A DNA stretch of 17,845 bases from Anaerolineae bacterium (GCA_028284565.1 JANQRM010000336.1:1-17845), one strand, 5' to 3'; positions 7,864 to 14,527 are shown, counted from the stretch's first letter. Translations and numbers: made by a program. The notes: a model not told the origin generated them from the letters alone.

Positions 7864-8502
7864 CTAGCGCAGACGAATTCCTTCCAAGAAGCCTTTGGCA
7901 ACATAACGTGCCACGACGATTTCTTCTTCACTGAGTTGTGTACCATTTGTGCCAGAGAACATCAAGAAGTCCGCACTGTCGAAATAGTGATGCAAGCCGA
8001 GCGCATGTCCCACTTCATGACTGCTCACCCGTTCATCATGGACTGTGGGTGTGTCCATCACAAAGAAGCTATTGCTACTCGTCGTGATGCCATTCGGTCC
8101 GCCGATTGCTTTAACATAAAATCCATTGAGGAAGGTCACTTCGGGGACAAATATCAATTCATCCTGTACGGCTTGAAAGAAACTCAAGAAATAGCCGCTG
8201 TTGATGTCGATTAATATCTCTTTCGGCGCGACTACCCGTCCCACAAAGTTGAGTTCGAGTACAATATCGGCTTGGGACCAAATGCCATTCATGCGTTCTA
8301 GGATGTCGATGAGTTCTGACTCTGTGCGTGATGTGGAGATGTCCAAATCGGGGTCATCCACATCATCCACTAGCAGATACATTGAAATCGGGATGGTAAT
8401 CGTCTCGCGTTGGATGATTTCATCATCAGGGTCATCTTGAGCAGACAGGGGAATTAGGCTCAAACATAACATAAGTGCCAATAGGATGTAGGGTTTTCGC
8501 AT
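7864..8502 (-). CDS. Small secreted metzincin-type zinc metalloprotease
   Basis: This is a 212-aa exported protein. It begins MRKPYILLALMLCLSLIPLSA, a clear signal peptide with likely cleavage after the SA at 20-21. The zinc-binding consensus HExxHxxGxxH is exact in SHEVGHALGLHH (ligands H162, H166 and H172, catalytic E163). A candidate Met-turn follows at LMFSG (M181), so it is metzincin-like (matrixin or related). The segment ahead of the zinc motif (TPTVHDERVSS) resembles matrixin-like catalytic domains. It lacks a long pro-domain or any C-terminal adhesion domain, so it is minimal for this class. The start is the ATG at 8502, with GAGGA 8 bases upstream. An in-frame TTG further up overlaps the Shine-Dalgarno sequence and is rejected. 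The substrate is unknown. Confidence 0.85.
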   Translation of the reverse strand: MRKPYILLALMLCLSLIPLSAQDDPDDEIIQRETITIPISMYLLVDDVDDPDLDISTSRTESELIDILERMNGIWSQADIVLELNFVGRVVAPKEILIDINSGYFLSFFQAVQDELIFVPEVTFLNGFYVKAIGGPNGITTSSNSFFVMDTPTVHDERVSSHEVGHALGLHHYFDSADFLMFSGTNGTQLSEEEIVVARYVAKGFLEGIRLR

Positions 8503-8628
8503 GGTGATTGTCCTCAATGGGTGGTGAATAGGCTTTTCTCTTGTAAGATTTAATCATTCCGTGTTCACTATAGTTTATGTCTATTGCCGAACTGTGACAT
8601 TCCTAATTCATTATCGAAGGTAACGAAT

Positions 8629-9219
8629 ATGAGCAAAGCTGCCATTACCCAAGTCCCCATCCATGACCTCTTACAACAACGCTGGAGTCCGCGCGGGTTT
8701 GATAGTCGTCCCATCGAACAGGATAAGCTCCTTAGTATCCTCGAAGCGGGGCGTTGGTCACCCTCATCGGGGAATGTTCAGCCGTGGCGATTTTTGGTTG
8801 CGACCCAAGACAATCCCAATGAATATACCAAGTTGCTTGCCTGTCTCAACGAAAGCAATCAAGAATGGGCGAAGTATGCACCCGTGTTGATGATTGCGGT
8901 TGCCAAAATAGAGCGCAAGCCCGGCAAGCCTAACCGCCATTATGCCCACGACACGGGCATCGCACTGGGACATATGGTCATCCAAGCCTTCGCACTCGAT
9001 ATTTATACTCACATGATGGGTGGCTTTAATGTCGAGAAATCCCGTGAGACCTATCAGATTCCCGATGGCTATGAACCGATGACGGCGGTTGCTTTTGGCT
9101 ATTTGGGAACGACGAAGAACTTGTCTGAACGCAATCAAGAACGGGAAAACTCACTGCGAGAACGCCTGCCTTTGTCTGAAATTACTTTTAGAGGAACATG
9201 GGGGAATAGTTGGGAATAA
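8629..9219 (+). CDS. Nitroreductase family FMN-dependent oxidoreductase
   Basis: This 196-aa soluble protein has nitroreductase-fold signatures. The N-terminal FMN phosphate-binding region is RWSPRGFDSRPI at 18-29. SPSSGNVQPWRFLV at 44-57 is the usual SPSxxNxQPWxF motif. A mid-region HDTGIALGHMVIQAFALDI at 107-125 forms the dimer-core helix. The C-terminal part has MMGGFNVEK at 129-137 and TAVAFGYLG at 152-160. Such enzymes use NAD(P)H to reduce nitro compounds, quinones or enones, and the physiological substrate cannot be assigned. The start is the ATG at 8629, preceded by GAAGG with 8-base spacing. An upstream TTG at 8584 in frame has no ribosome-binding site. It is divergent from the metalloprotease gene. 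Confidence 0.92.
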   Translation: MSKAAITQVPIHDLLQQRWSPRGFDSRPIEQDKLLSILEAGRWSPSSGNVQPWRFLVATQDNPNEYTKLLACLNESNQEWAKYAPVLMIAVAKIERKPGKPNRHYAHDTGIALGHMVIQAFALDIYTHMMGGFNVEKSRETYQIPDGYEPMTAVAFGYLGTTKNLSERNQERENSLRERLPLSEITFRGTWGNSWE

Positions 9220-9246
9220 ACACTATTAGAACCATGTTAGAGTTGC

Positions 9247-9275
9247 TTTACACGGGCAATATTTCCACTTATAAT
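9247..9275 (+). promoter_or_regulatory. Near-consensus sigma-70 type promoter upstream of a non-genic structured region
   Basis: TTTACA (9247-9252) and TATAAT (9270-9275) are separated by an ideal 17-base spacer. This is one of the two best promoters in the window, yet no protein gene of normal length starts within 300 bases. Transcription is predicted from about 9282 into the structured region at 9280-9551. Confidence 0.65.
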
Positions 9276-9330
9276 GAAGTTACATTTGCAACATTTAGTA
9301 AATTCTGAATGATGTAAATCTGGAGGTAGG

Positions 9331-9387
9331 ATGTCAGTTTGTGGTTGTACTGGTAAAGATATTCTGTCTCTGGAAGGCTTCCGATAG
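9331..9387 (+). CDS. Possible 18-aa micro-ORF with strong Shine-Dalgarno
   Basis: The reading frame MSVCGCTGKDILSLEGFR follows GGAGGTAGG directly before the ATG (GGAGG at 9322-9326, spacing 4). It lies about 50 bases downstream of the predicted transcription start from the promoter at 9247-9275. The peptide has a Cys-Gly-Cys motif, no signal sequence and no obvious membrane helix. Either pairing of the region (GGAGG with CCTCC at 9420-9424, or GTAGGA with TCCTAC at 9422-9427) would hide the ribosome-binding site, so translation may be controlled. No known family is recognised, and chance occurrence is possible for such a short frame. Confidence 0.35.
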   Translation: MSVCGCTGKDILSLEGFR

Positions 9388-9428
9388 GCATGTCGGAATA
9401 ACCTTGTAGTACATGTCTCCCTCCTACT

Positions 9429-9458
9429 GATTGCGCCGGGTTCACGCTCGGCGTAATC
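9429..9458 (+). other. 10-bp GC-rich hairpin
   Basis: GATTGCGCCG (9429-9438) pairs fully with CGGCGTAATC (9449-9458), with one G-U pair and a 10-base loop. It is followed by GCGTTATTATCG, not a U-run, so it is not a standard intrinsic terminator. It lies between the micro-ORF region and the nested hairpin. Confidence 0.6.
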
Positions 9459-9471
9459 GCGTTATTATCGA

Positions 9472-9551
9472 GAGAGTGCTGAATTTTGAGGATATGGACT
9501 ATCCTTTGAAGGTAAATTAACTACCTCATATCCATAAGGATCACCACTCTC
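9472..9551 (+). other. Nested 80-base hairpin with possible pseudoknot
   Basis: Three stems nest perfectly: GAGAGTG 9472-9478 with CACTCTC 9545-9551, GGATATG 9490-9496 with CATATCC 9527-9533, and AGGTA 9510-9514 with TACCT 9522-9526 around a 7-base loop. In addition ATCCTT (9501-9506, in the bulge inside the second stem) is complementary to AAGGAT (9536-9541, outside that stem), which would form a pseudoknot. An alternative local hairpin GGATA/TATCC (9490-9503) competes with the second stem. The element ends 14 bases before the -35 of the next promoter. Confidence 0.5.
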
Positions 9552-9565
9552 ATTATCGATAAACG

Positions 9566-9593
9566 TTGATTCTCAATCGCTTCAGTTTATAAT
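9566..9593 (+). promoter_or_regulatory. Promoter of the SpoIIAA-like gene
   Basis: TTGATT (9566-9571), a 16-base spacer and a perfect TATAAT (9588-9593) lie 28 bases ahead of the ATG at 9622. Transcription should start near 9600 with a ~20-base leader carrying the purine-rich AGAGAGAGAC ribosome-binding region. The hairpins upstream therefore would not be in this mRNA. Confidence 0.6.
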
Positions 9594-9621
9594 AGAAGTA
9601 TTGAACTATTAGAGAGAGACT

Positions 9622-10026
9622 ATGACAGAGACGAGGACAATCGGTTGTGTCTATGAACTAACCGAACAGGGCATTCACAAATTTACCTTTACAGGCAAAG
9701 GCGAGAAGGGTTTAGACGAATTCTTTGAGTTGGTGAAGCCCGTTTTGCAAGACTCAGGTCCAGAGATGACCTTGCGCTATATCGTCGATACGACACAAGG
9801 GAAGGGGAAGGTCTCGATGGTTGAGCTCGCCAAACGCTTCCGCAAGTTAGAGATCGAAGTGGGTCCCCGTGGAAAAGGGCGCACCGCCATCATTCATAGT
9901 CGTAATATCTTCCTCTCGATGGCGAATATGTTCATCAGCAACTTCGCTCCCAACCAAGACCAAACCAAATTCTTCAAAGACGATGAACTCGACGAAGCCA
10001 CCGCATGGGTGTTGAGCGACGATTAG
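9622..10026 (+). CDS. Small SpoIIAA/STAS-like protein
   Basis: This is a soluble 134-aa protein with no signal peptide or membrane segment. The pattern of an N-terminal beta strand pair, a central strand TLRYIVDTTQGKG and a C-terminal FFKDDELDEATAWVLSDD fits the SpoIIAA-like/STAS fold (Lipid-binding SEC14-like, PF11964 type). Members of that group commonly end in a similar D-E-x-A-x-A-W-L helix. Their function is poorly defined, often anti-anti-sigma-like or lipid-binding. The assignment rests on this weak pattern only. The gene has its own promoter (9566-9593) and is convergent with the CofE-like gene, with a 7-base gap. Confidence 0.75.
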   Translation: MTETRTIGCVYELTEQGIHKFTFTGKGEKGLDEFFELVKPVLQDSGPEMTLRYIVDTTQGKGKVSMVELAKRFRKLEIEVGPRGKGRTAIIHSRNIFLSMANMFISNFAPNQDQTKFFKDDELDEATAWVLSDD

Positions 10027-10033
10027 ATCTGTA

Positions 10034-10876
10034 TTACACTTTATCTCGATTCGCCCATTGTGCGGTTAAGGACTCGGTGGGTGCGCCATCGGGTAAAATA
10101 CCCAGCGTGAGCGACTCAATATAGATACACATCCGCCAATCAATCGCCACATCCTCTACATCCATTCGGGCATCCGTCAACTCCACACCGGTATTGCGGA
10201 CAATCGCGATTGGCGTGGCTTCGTCGCGCTCACCCATGACCATCTGCGCGCAAACTGAAATCGAATCGGCAATGCCCACTTGTGTCACCGCCATTGGATT
10301 ACCAAACAAGTCCTCTTTGCCCCGTTCATCTTGTATTGGCTTGAATCCAGCCGTCGCCAACGCAACTCCAGTTGTGCCGAGTCGTCCGGGCATCAACCAA
10401 CTATCGGTCAGTATAACTCCCACATCGACATGCATAGTGTCTTTGATGGTTTGGCGGATACGCGAGGCACTCTCATAGGGATGGGCAGGCAACAACACCG
10501 CTTTGCCACTGGGGATATTGGAACGGTCTAAGCCAGCATTGGGTGAAATCACGCCGTTATTGTCGGTCAGCAAAAAACCCATGGGTATCCCGCCGAAGAT
10601 ATGACTGGCTTCTTCATAGACCAACTGAGCAATCCGCCCGTCCATGTTATAACGGTCAGCCAGTGCTTGCGCTTCCCTAGAAACGAGAACACTGTCTAAA
10701 TCAACAATCCGCCCTTCACTAATCGCCACATACTTGCTCGACAATGCCAGCACGTCGCCTTCATACAAGGTCTCGTCAGCATCGGCAATCGCTTGAGTAA
10801 TCGTCGAGATGAGATTAAAGGGTTCGGCTTGAATGGGTGCTTGAATCGGCAGGACATGCAGGGGTTGTTTGGGCAT
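10034..10876 (-). CDS. cofE: Coenzyme F420-0:L-glutamate ligase family protein
   Basis: This 280-aa protein resembles CofE/FbiB-N (PF01996), which adds gamma-linked glutamates to F420-0 using GTP. Family landmarks are GDVLALSSKYVAISEGRIVDL at 40-60, SPNAGLDRSNIPSGKAVLLP at 111-130, VGVILTDSW at 152-160 with GRLGTTGVALATAG at 164-177, DERGKEDLFG at 183-192, and MVMGERDEATPIAIVR at 212-227. The usual DSxGRPWR segment reads DSWLMPGR, and the usual CANAGVD reads SPNAGLD, so it is a divergent member. True F420 polyglutamylation is likely but not certain. No other F420 gene is visible nearby. The start is the ATG at 10876; an adjacent TTG would add one residue. It lies 78 bases downstream of the second glycosyltransferase gene on the same strand, so co-transcription is possible. 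Confidence 0.8.
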   Translation of the reverse strand: MPKQPLHVLPIQAPIQAEPFNLISTITQAIADADETLYEGDVLALSSKYVAISEGRIVDLDSVLVSREAQALADRYNMDGRIAQLVYEEASHIFGGIPMGFLLTDNNGVISPNAGLDRSNIPSGKAVLLPAHPYESASRIRQTIKDTMHVDVGVILTDSWLMPGRLGTTGVALATAGFKPIQDERGKEDLFGNPMAVTQVGIADSISVCAQMVMGERDEATPIAIVRNTGVELTDARMDVEDVAIDWRMCIYIESLTLGILPDGAPTESLTAQWANRDKV

Positions 10877-10954
10877 CAATCAACTATCTTTCGTCAATGG
10901 TAACCAAACAAGCATCCTAACATAGGGGTGGCAGGATGTCTATCGTGATACCTG

Positions 10955-13318
10955 CTACCCGTTTATGATGATCGCCCCCAATGGAAGCGTATCCCCAATT
11001 ACCTCGCCTTCATCTGTTGTCACCGTCGGACGATAGCCATTCCCACAATTATCTGCGGGCATCAATTCACAGGTATATAAACCAACGTAGAGTTGATATT
11101 CTCCAGCAGGCAAGGTCTCTGGCAAGGTCAGTGAGTAGGTATCGAGGATATAGCCATCGGGTGTCCACCACTCACTCACGGCACGTCCTCCGGGATGTAG
11201 CTTATCAATTTGAGCAACCGGCGGTCCCCCCGGTGAGACATGCAAGAAGCTCGAAAAATCCACATCCGTTGCTTCTTTCGCATACCAATACAAAGTCAAC
11301 TCCAGTTGGTCTCCTGCATTGAATTCGCGCCCATTCAAATCATAACCCAACGCTTCAAAGGACTCATCCAAATTTAGATTTAAGGCGACTTCCGCAGGTT
11401 CGGCTGTTCCCGGAGTTGAATTGACCCACGCAATCCCTTCCCGATAAAACAGCGCAATAGCCACGACTGCCAACACACCACCCAATGCCACGCCCCAACC
11501 CAAGTCGTTCTTTTCAAGGGGTGTAGGACTCGCTCCCCATGCAACCCGTGACAAGAGCAAAACAACGACCAAGCCAATTCCCAGCGACATCACGCTCACG
11601 GTATTCCCCAACACCATTGCCGGAGTCGTGCCGATGGTCAGCGTGACCACATGCTCCCCTGCAGGCACAGGCAAGGTAATCAATCCGTGTTCATTGGAAG
11701 GGGTAATCTCAACTGATTCACCATCGACTGTTGCCGACCAACCCGACCACGCATGAATCAGCACTTCCATCGTAAAGGCTTCGTCAGATGCAATGCGCCA
11801 CTGATTGAATTCGGGGCTATTCGCTAGCAATTCGGAAGTTGCGCCCTCTGGCAAACTAGTCGGCGAGAGCTTATCTATGGGATAGCCATCCGCATAATCC
11901 GCCAACAAAAAGTCAGTCGGGTCAGCCAAGGTAAACACATCGCGCGGACGATACTCATTCGTGAAGGTCGTCCCCAACTGCAAGCCCTGCACCTCTGCTT
12001 GATGATAGGCTGAAATCGACGTATCGACCTGCGTATTGCGCCATTCCGGAACAAAGAACAAGGGCATGGCTAGCGCAATCGGCAAGGCAACAGCACCAGC
12101 CATCAGTCCGATTCCAACTCGCTTCGGCAATCGCACCAACCAGACTGCATTCATCCCTGCGAGGATTGCCAGTCCTATCGCCACCGGACCCAACAGCCGC
12201 CATGGAAATTGCAAAAGAGATAAAGCATTAATTCCTTCCCACAGAAACAGCGACGCGGGGGTAATCAGGAAAATCATGATGAGGCTTGTTAGTCCAAAAA
12301 AGAGCGTATAAGACGGAATTAGTTTGTTGATTTTGCCTCGCACAGCAAAGATAAGTGCCAACAGTGCGCCAATCCCTGCCAGTAGCCAGCTTGCCACGCC
12401 CAGTATCGTCAACTCTTTCAAGCCATTAATTGCCCCCGCATCCTGTATCGGCGCAGGCGACAGCAAGGTATCCATCGGCGCGAAGAAGTTACGGAAATCG
12501 AGCAATGCCACCGCCGTCAGATTCGACAGATTCACCGAATCCGTTTCCATCAATACCGGAATCCAGAAGTATCCCGCCAGACCCAAACCAACACCCACAG
12601 CAACTAAACTCATCCCATGCGGACGCAAGCGCAACCAATCCCGTTCTGCCTGTCGATACACCTCCATGAATGTGACAAGCCCGCCCCATAGCAACCAAGC
12701 GATTAACCATGCTGTGAGAGTCAATGCCATCAGATTGTGCGCGAGAATCAACAAAAACAGTGATACACTTGCCAATACAAAATCTCGTGCGCGTTGCGTG
12801 ATGAGGAAACGGTCAAATCCCCACAAGATAAAGGGAAACCAGCATAATGCCAGCAGTTCGGGGTAGGTCCCCCGCGCATAGGGTTCGGTATAGAGGATAT
12901 AGGGGCTATAGATAAAGGTCACTGCCGACAAAACCCCAGCCAGCCGTCCGACTCGTGCCTTCATCAGCGCATACATCCCCACCGACCCGCCGACCATACA
13001 GCCCACAATCACCGCGCGCAATGCATCCAACGCCGTGAAATCAAATAGCCGAAGCAACACACTCGTAATCGTATAGGTCAAGCTGGCATAAAAGTGAAAC
13101 AGGGGCGACCCATAGCCAAAATATAAGCCCTCTGCCCAACGCGGAAACAACACACCATGCGTCCAACTCCGGTCCATCTCGCCCACGCGGTAGGTGTGAT
13201 ACAGCACATCCGAACCATTCGGCAAACCGATATTAGAGAGCAAAGGAATCAGCGTAAACAGCGACAAACCAATCACCGCCAGCAGATACAAATCAATCCG
13301 TTGTTGCAATATCTTCAT
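10955..13318 (-). CDS. Large GT-C-like membrane protein, 6-pyruvoyl-tetrahydropterin synthase-related type
   Basis: This 787-aa polytopic protein has about ten helices in residues 10-420, a periplasmic-type soluble part, one or two more helices near 560-620 and a final beta module. The N-terminal signature matches the PF10131 'PTPS-related' membrane family, which is distantly related to GT-C glycosyltransferases: NGSDVLYHTYRVGEM at 34-48, LFPRWAEGLYFGYGSPLFHFY at 57-77, and SPYILYTEPYARGTYPELLAL at about 137-157. Despite the family name it has no pterin enzyme activity. Its role is inferred to be sugar transfer from a lipid carrier to envelope glycans. The last ~97 residues (from FLHVSPGG at 691) align in pattern with the end of the other glycosyltransferase-like protein in this window. 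The start codon is the ATG at 13318, with no strong Shine-Dalgarno. Confidence 0.8.
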   Translation of the reverse strand: MKILQQRIDLYLLAVIGLSLFTLIPLLSNIGLPNGSDVLYHTYRVGEMDRSWTHGVLFPRWAEGLYFGYGSPLFHFYASLTYTITSVLLRLFDFTALDALRAVIVGCMVGGSVGMYALMKARVGRLAGVLSAVTFIYSPYILYTEPYARGTYPELLALCWFPFILWGFDRFLITQRARDFVLASVSLFLLILAHNLMALTLTAWLIAWLLWGGLVTFMEVYRQAERDWLRLRPHGMSLVAVGVGLGLAGYFWIPVLMETDSVNLSNLTAVALLDFRNFFAPMDTLLSPAPIQDAGAINGLKELTILGVASWLLAGIGALLALIFAVRGKINKLIPSYTLFFGLTSLIMIFLITPASLFLWEGINALSLLQFPWRLLGPVAIGLAILAGMNAVWLVRLPKRVGIGLMAGAVALPIALAMPLFFVPEWRNTQVDTSISAYHQAEVQGLQLGTTFTNEYRPRDVFTLADPTDFLLADYADGYPIDKLSPTSLPEGATSELLANSPEFNQWRIASDEAFTMEVLIHAWSGWSATVDGESVEITPSNEHGLITLPVPAGEHVVTLTIGTTPAMVLGNTVSVMSLGIGLVVVLLLSRVAWGASPTPLEKNDLGWGVALGGVLAVVAIALFYREGIAWVNSTPGTAEPAEVALNLNLDESFEALGYDLNGREFNAGDQLELTLYWYAKEATDVDFSSFLHVSPGGPPVAQIDKLHPGGRAVSEWWTPDGYILDTYSLTLPETLPAGEYQLYVGLYTCELMPADNCGNGYRPTVTTDEGEVIGDTLPLGAIIING

Positions 13319-13373
13319 CCGATAAATCCACTCAATACTAGTGTATACATTTCGTAGATTAGATGGCTACAGC

Positions 13374-13391
13374 ATTCATTTCAAAATGAAT
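13374..13391. repeat. Perfect 8-bp inverted repeat in a divergent intergenic region
   Basis: ATTCATTT, two bases, AAATGAAT: a perfect palindrome in the 213-base gap between the divergent glycosyltransferase (-) and acetamidase (+) genes. It could be an operator or a small hairpin. No regulator gene is adjacent. Confidence 0.5.
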
Positions 13392-13419
13392 ATGGATAGA
13401 AAAAGATTTGATAATCATT

Positions 13420-13446
13420 CTCTGTGTTCTTTGTGTCCTCTGTGGT
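13420..13446. repeat. Three tandem 9-bp degenerate repeats (CTCTGTGTY type)
   Basis: Consecutive units CTCTGTGTT, CTTTGTGTC and CTCTGTGGT are in perfect 9-base phase. On the minus strand they read ACCACAGAG GACACAAAG AACACAGAG, a motif I recall recurring in intergenic DNA of many unrelated environmental bacteria, often near GxxExxY genes. None of those genes is present here. The function is unknown. Confidence 0.6.
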
Positions 13447-13531
13447 TCAGAAATCGCGCAGATTGTAGCAGAGATTACCCGCATTGCGATGAATACGTTA
13501 TCATCGACTTTAGACACACAAGCGAGGACAA

Positions 13532-14470
13532 ATGCCCACCATTCACCAGCTCCCCCTAGAACGCCGAACCTTACACGGACACTTCTCTCGTGATTTACCC
13601 CCTGTCTTGACGATTGAATCGGGCGATACCGTTCACTGCCAGACCTTAGACGCAGGCTGGGGCATCGAACCCTACGTTGGTGGACCCTATGCACCGCGCA
13701 AAGAATATGAAGGACGAATCGAAGGCTTGGATGATGGTCATCCGATGGTCGGACCCATTGCCATCGACAATGCGAAAAAGGGACAGACCCTCGAAGTCCG
13801 CATCAAAGACCTTAAAACCGCCACATGGGGTTATTGTTTGGCTGGTGGATGGCAAAGTGACATCAATGAGCAATACAACTTAATCGGCAAAGGCATTGCC
13901 CACGCATGGACACTCGACCCCGAAACCAAAATAGGGACGAACCATCTGGGGCATTCCGTCACCCTCAACCCCTTTCTGGGTTTGATAGGCATGCCACCCG
14001 ACGAAGCAGGCATTCACTCCACCACACCCCCGCGCATTTGGGGAGGCAATCTCGATTGCAAAGAACTTGTCGTTGGCAGTCGCTTATTTTTGCCTATTCC
14101 GGTGGATGGCGCGTTTGTGTCAGTAGGGGATGGTCATGCGGCTCAAGGGGATGGCGAAATCAGTGGGACAGCCATTGAATGCGGGATGGAGCATGTCGAA
14201 TTGTCCTTCCACCTGCATGACGACTTTCCCATAACCACACCCGTTGCCGATACGCCCAAAGGCTGGCTGACGATGGGCTTGCACGAAGACCTCAACCAAG
14301 CCACCTTCATCACCCTCGAAGCCATGTTCAGCCTCATTCAACGCTGGCATGAACTAGACCGTCCCGATGCAATTGCACTTGCCAGTGTCACTGTGGATTG
14401 TCACATTACCCAGATTGTCAATCAAGTCAAAGGTGTCCACGCTATCCTCCCCCACGGCGCAATCAAGTGA
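13532..14470 (+). CDS. Acetamidase/formamidase family protein
   Basis: This 312-aa cytoplasmic hydrolase belongs to the FmdA/AmdA family, which releases ammonia from formamide, acetamide or related short amides. Conserved blocks are present in order: GHPMVGPIAIDNAKKGQTLEV at 69-89, GHSVTLNPFLGLIGMPP at 140-156, PPRIWGGNLDCKEL at 166-179 (the RxxGGNLD block), and GAFVSVGDGHAAQGDGEISGTAIE at 193-216 (the GDxHAAQGDGE metal-site region). The length agrees with the family and all blocks look intact. GAGGA lies three bases before the ATG. It is divergent from the second glycosyltransferase. The in vivo amide is not known. Confidence 0.92.
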   Translation: MPTIHQLPLERRTLHGHFSRDLPPVLTIESGDTVHCQTLDAGWGIEPYVGGPYAPRKEYEGRIEGLDDGHPMVGPIAIDNAKKGQTLEVRIKDLKTATWGYCLAGGWQSDINEQYNLIGKGIAHAWTLDPETKIGTNHLGHSVTLNPFLGLIGMPPDEAGIHSTTPPRIWGGNLDCKELVVGSRLFLPIPVDGAFVSVGDGHAAQGDGEISGTAIECGMEHVELSFHLHDDFPITTPVADTPKGWLTMGLHEDLNQATFITLEAMFSLIQRWHELDRPDAIALASVTVDCHITQIVNQVKGVHAILPHGAIK

Positions 14471-14486
14471 CAATCTCATCCCGATG

Positions 14487-14510
14487 CAAATGCATAGCCA
14501 AATGCATCAC
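14487..14510. repeat. Two tandem 12-base units
   Basis: CAAATGCATAGC followed by CAAATGCATCAC, 10 of 12 identical, sit just after the acetamidase stop. This is a small repeat of unknown meaning. Confidence 0.4.
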
Positions 14511-14527
14511 CCAAACAGCTAATTTTA

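Larger units (their letters stand above)
9280..9551 (+). ncRNA. Candidate structured RNA (or leader RNA) in the 402-base gap 9220-9621
   Basis: The gap between the nitroreductase and the SpoIIAA-like gene contains no long CDS but a run of complementary segments downstream of a strong promoter. They are: TTACAT 9280-9285 with ATGTAA 9312-9317; GGAGG 9322-9326 with CCTCC 9420-9424, or alternatively GTAGGA 9326-9331 with TCCTAC 9422-9427; TGTACT 9346-9351 with AGTACA 9408-9413; TATTCTG 9360-9366 with CGGAATA 9394-9400; a 10-bp hairpin at 9429-9458; and a nested hairpin at 9472-9551. It does not match tmRNA, RNase P or SRP RNA consensus motifs that I know. It ends before a second promoter (9566-9593) that serves the next gene. 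It could be a stand-alone small RNA or a transcript encoding the 18-aa ORF. The 3' end is not defined by a U-tract. Confidence 0.4.

Noticed and set aside
9433..9453. A GGTTCAC loop resembling a tRNA T-arm
   Set aside because: The loop does not fit the T-arm consensus at the conserved A58 position, and no acceptor, D-arm or anticodon arm can be placed around it.
9429..9458. The 10-bp hairpin as an intrinsic terminator of the upstream transcript
   Set aside because: The following bases are GCGTTATTATCG with no T-run, so the standard model does not fit.
12324..12866. A 180-codon open frame on the plus strand
   Set aside because: It lies opposite the membrane-helix part of the 787-aa protein. 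Its Ser/Pro/Asn/Arg-rich composition is the expected antisense of hydrophobic codons.
13420..13446. The 9-base repeats as a CRISPR remnant
   Set aside because: The units are too short, directly adjacent with no spacers, and no cas gene is in the window.
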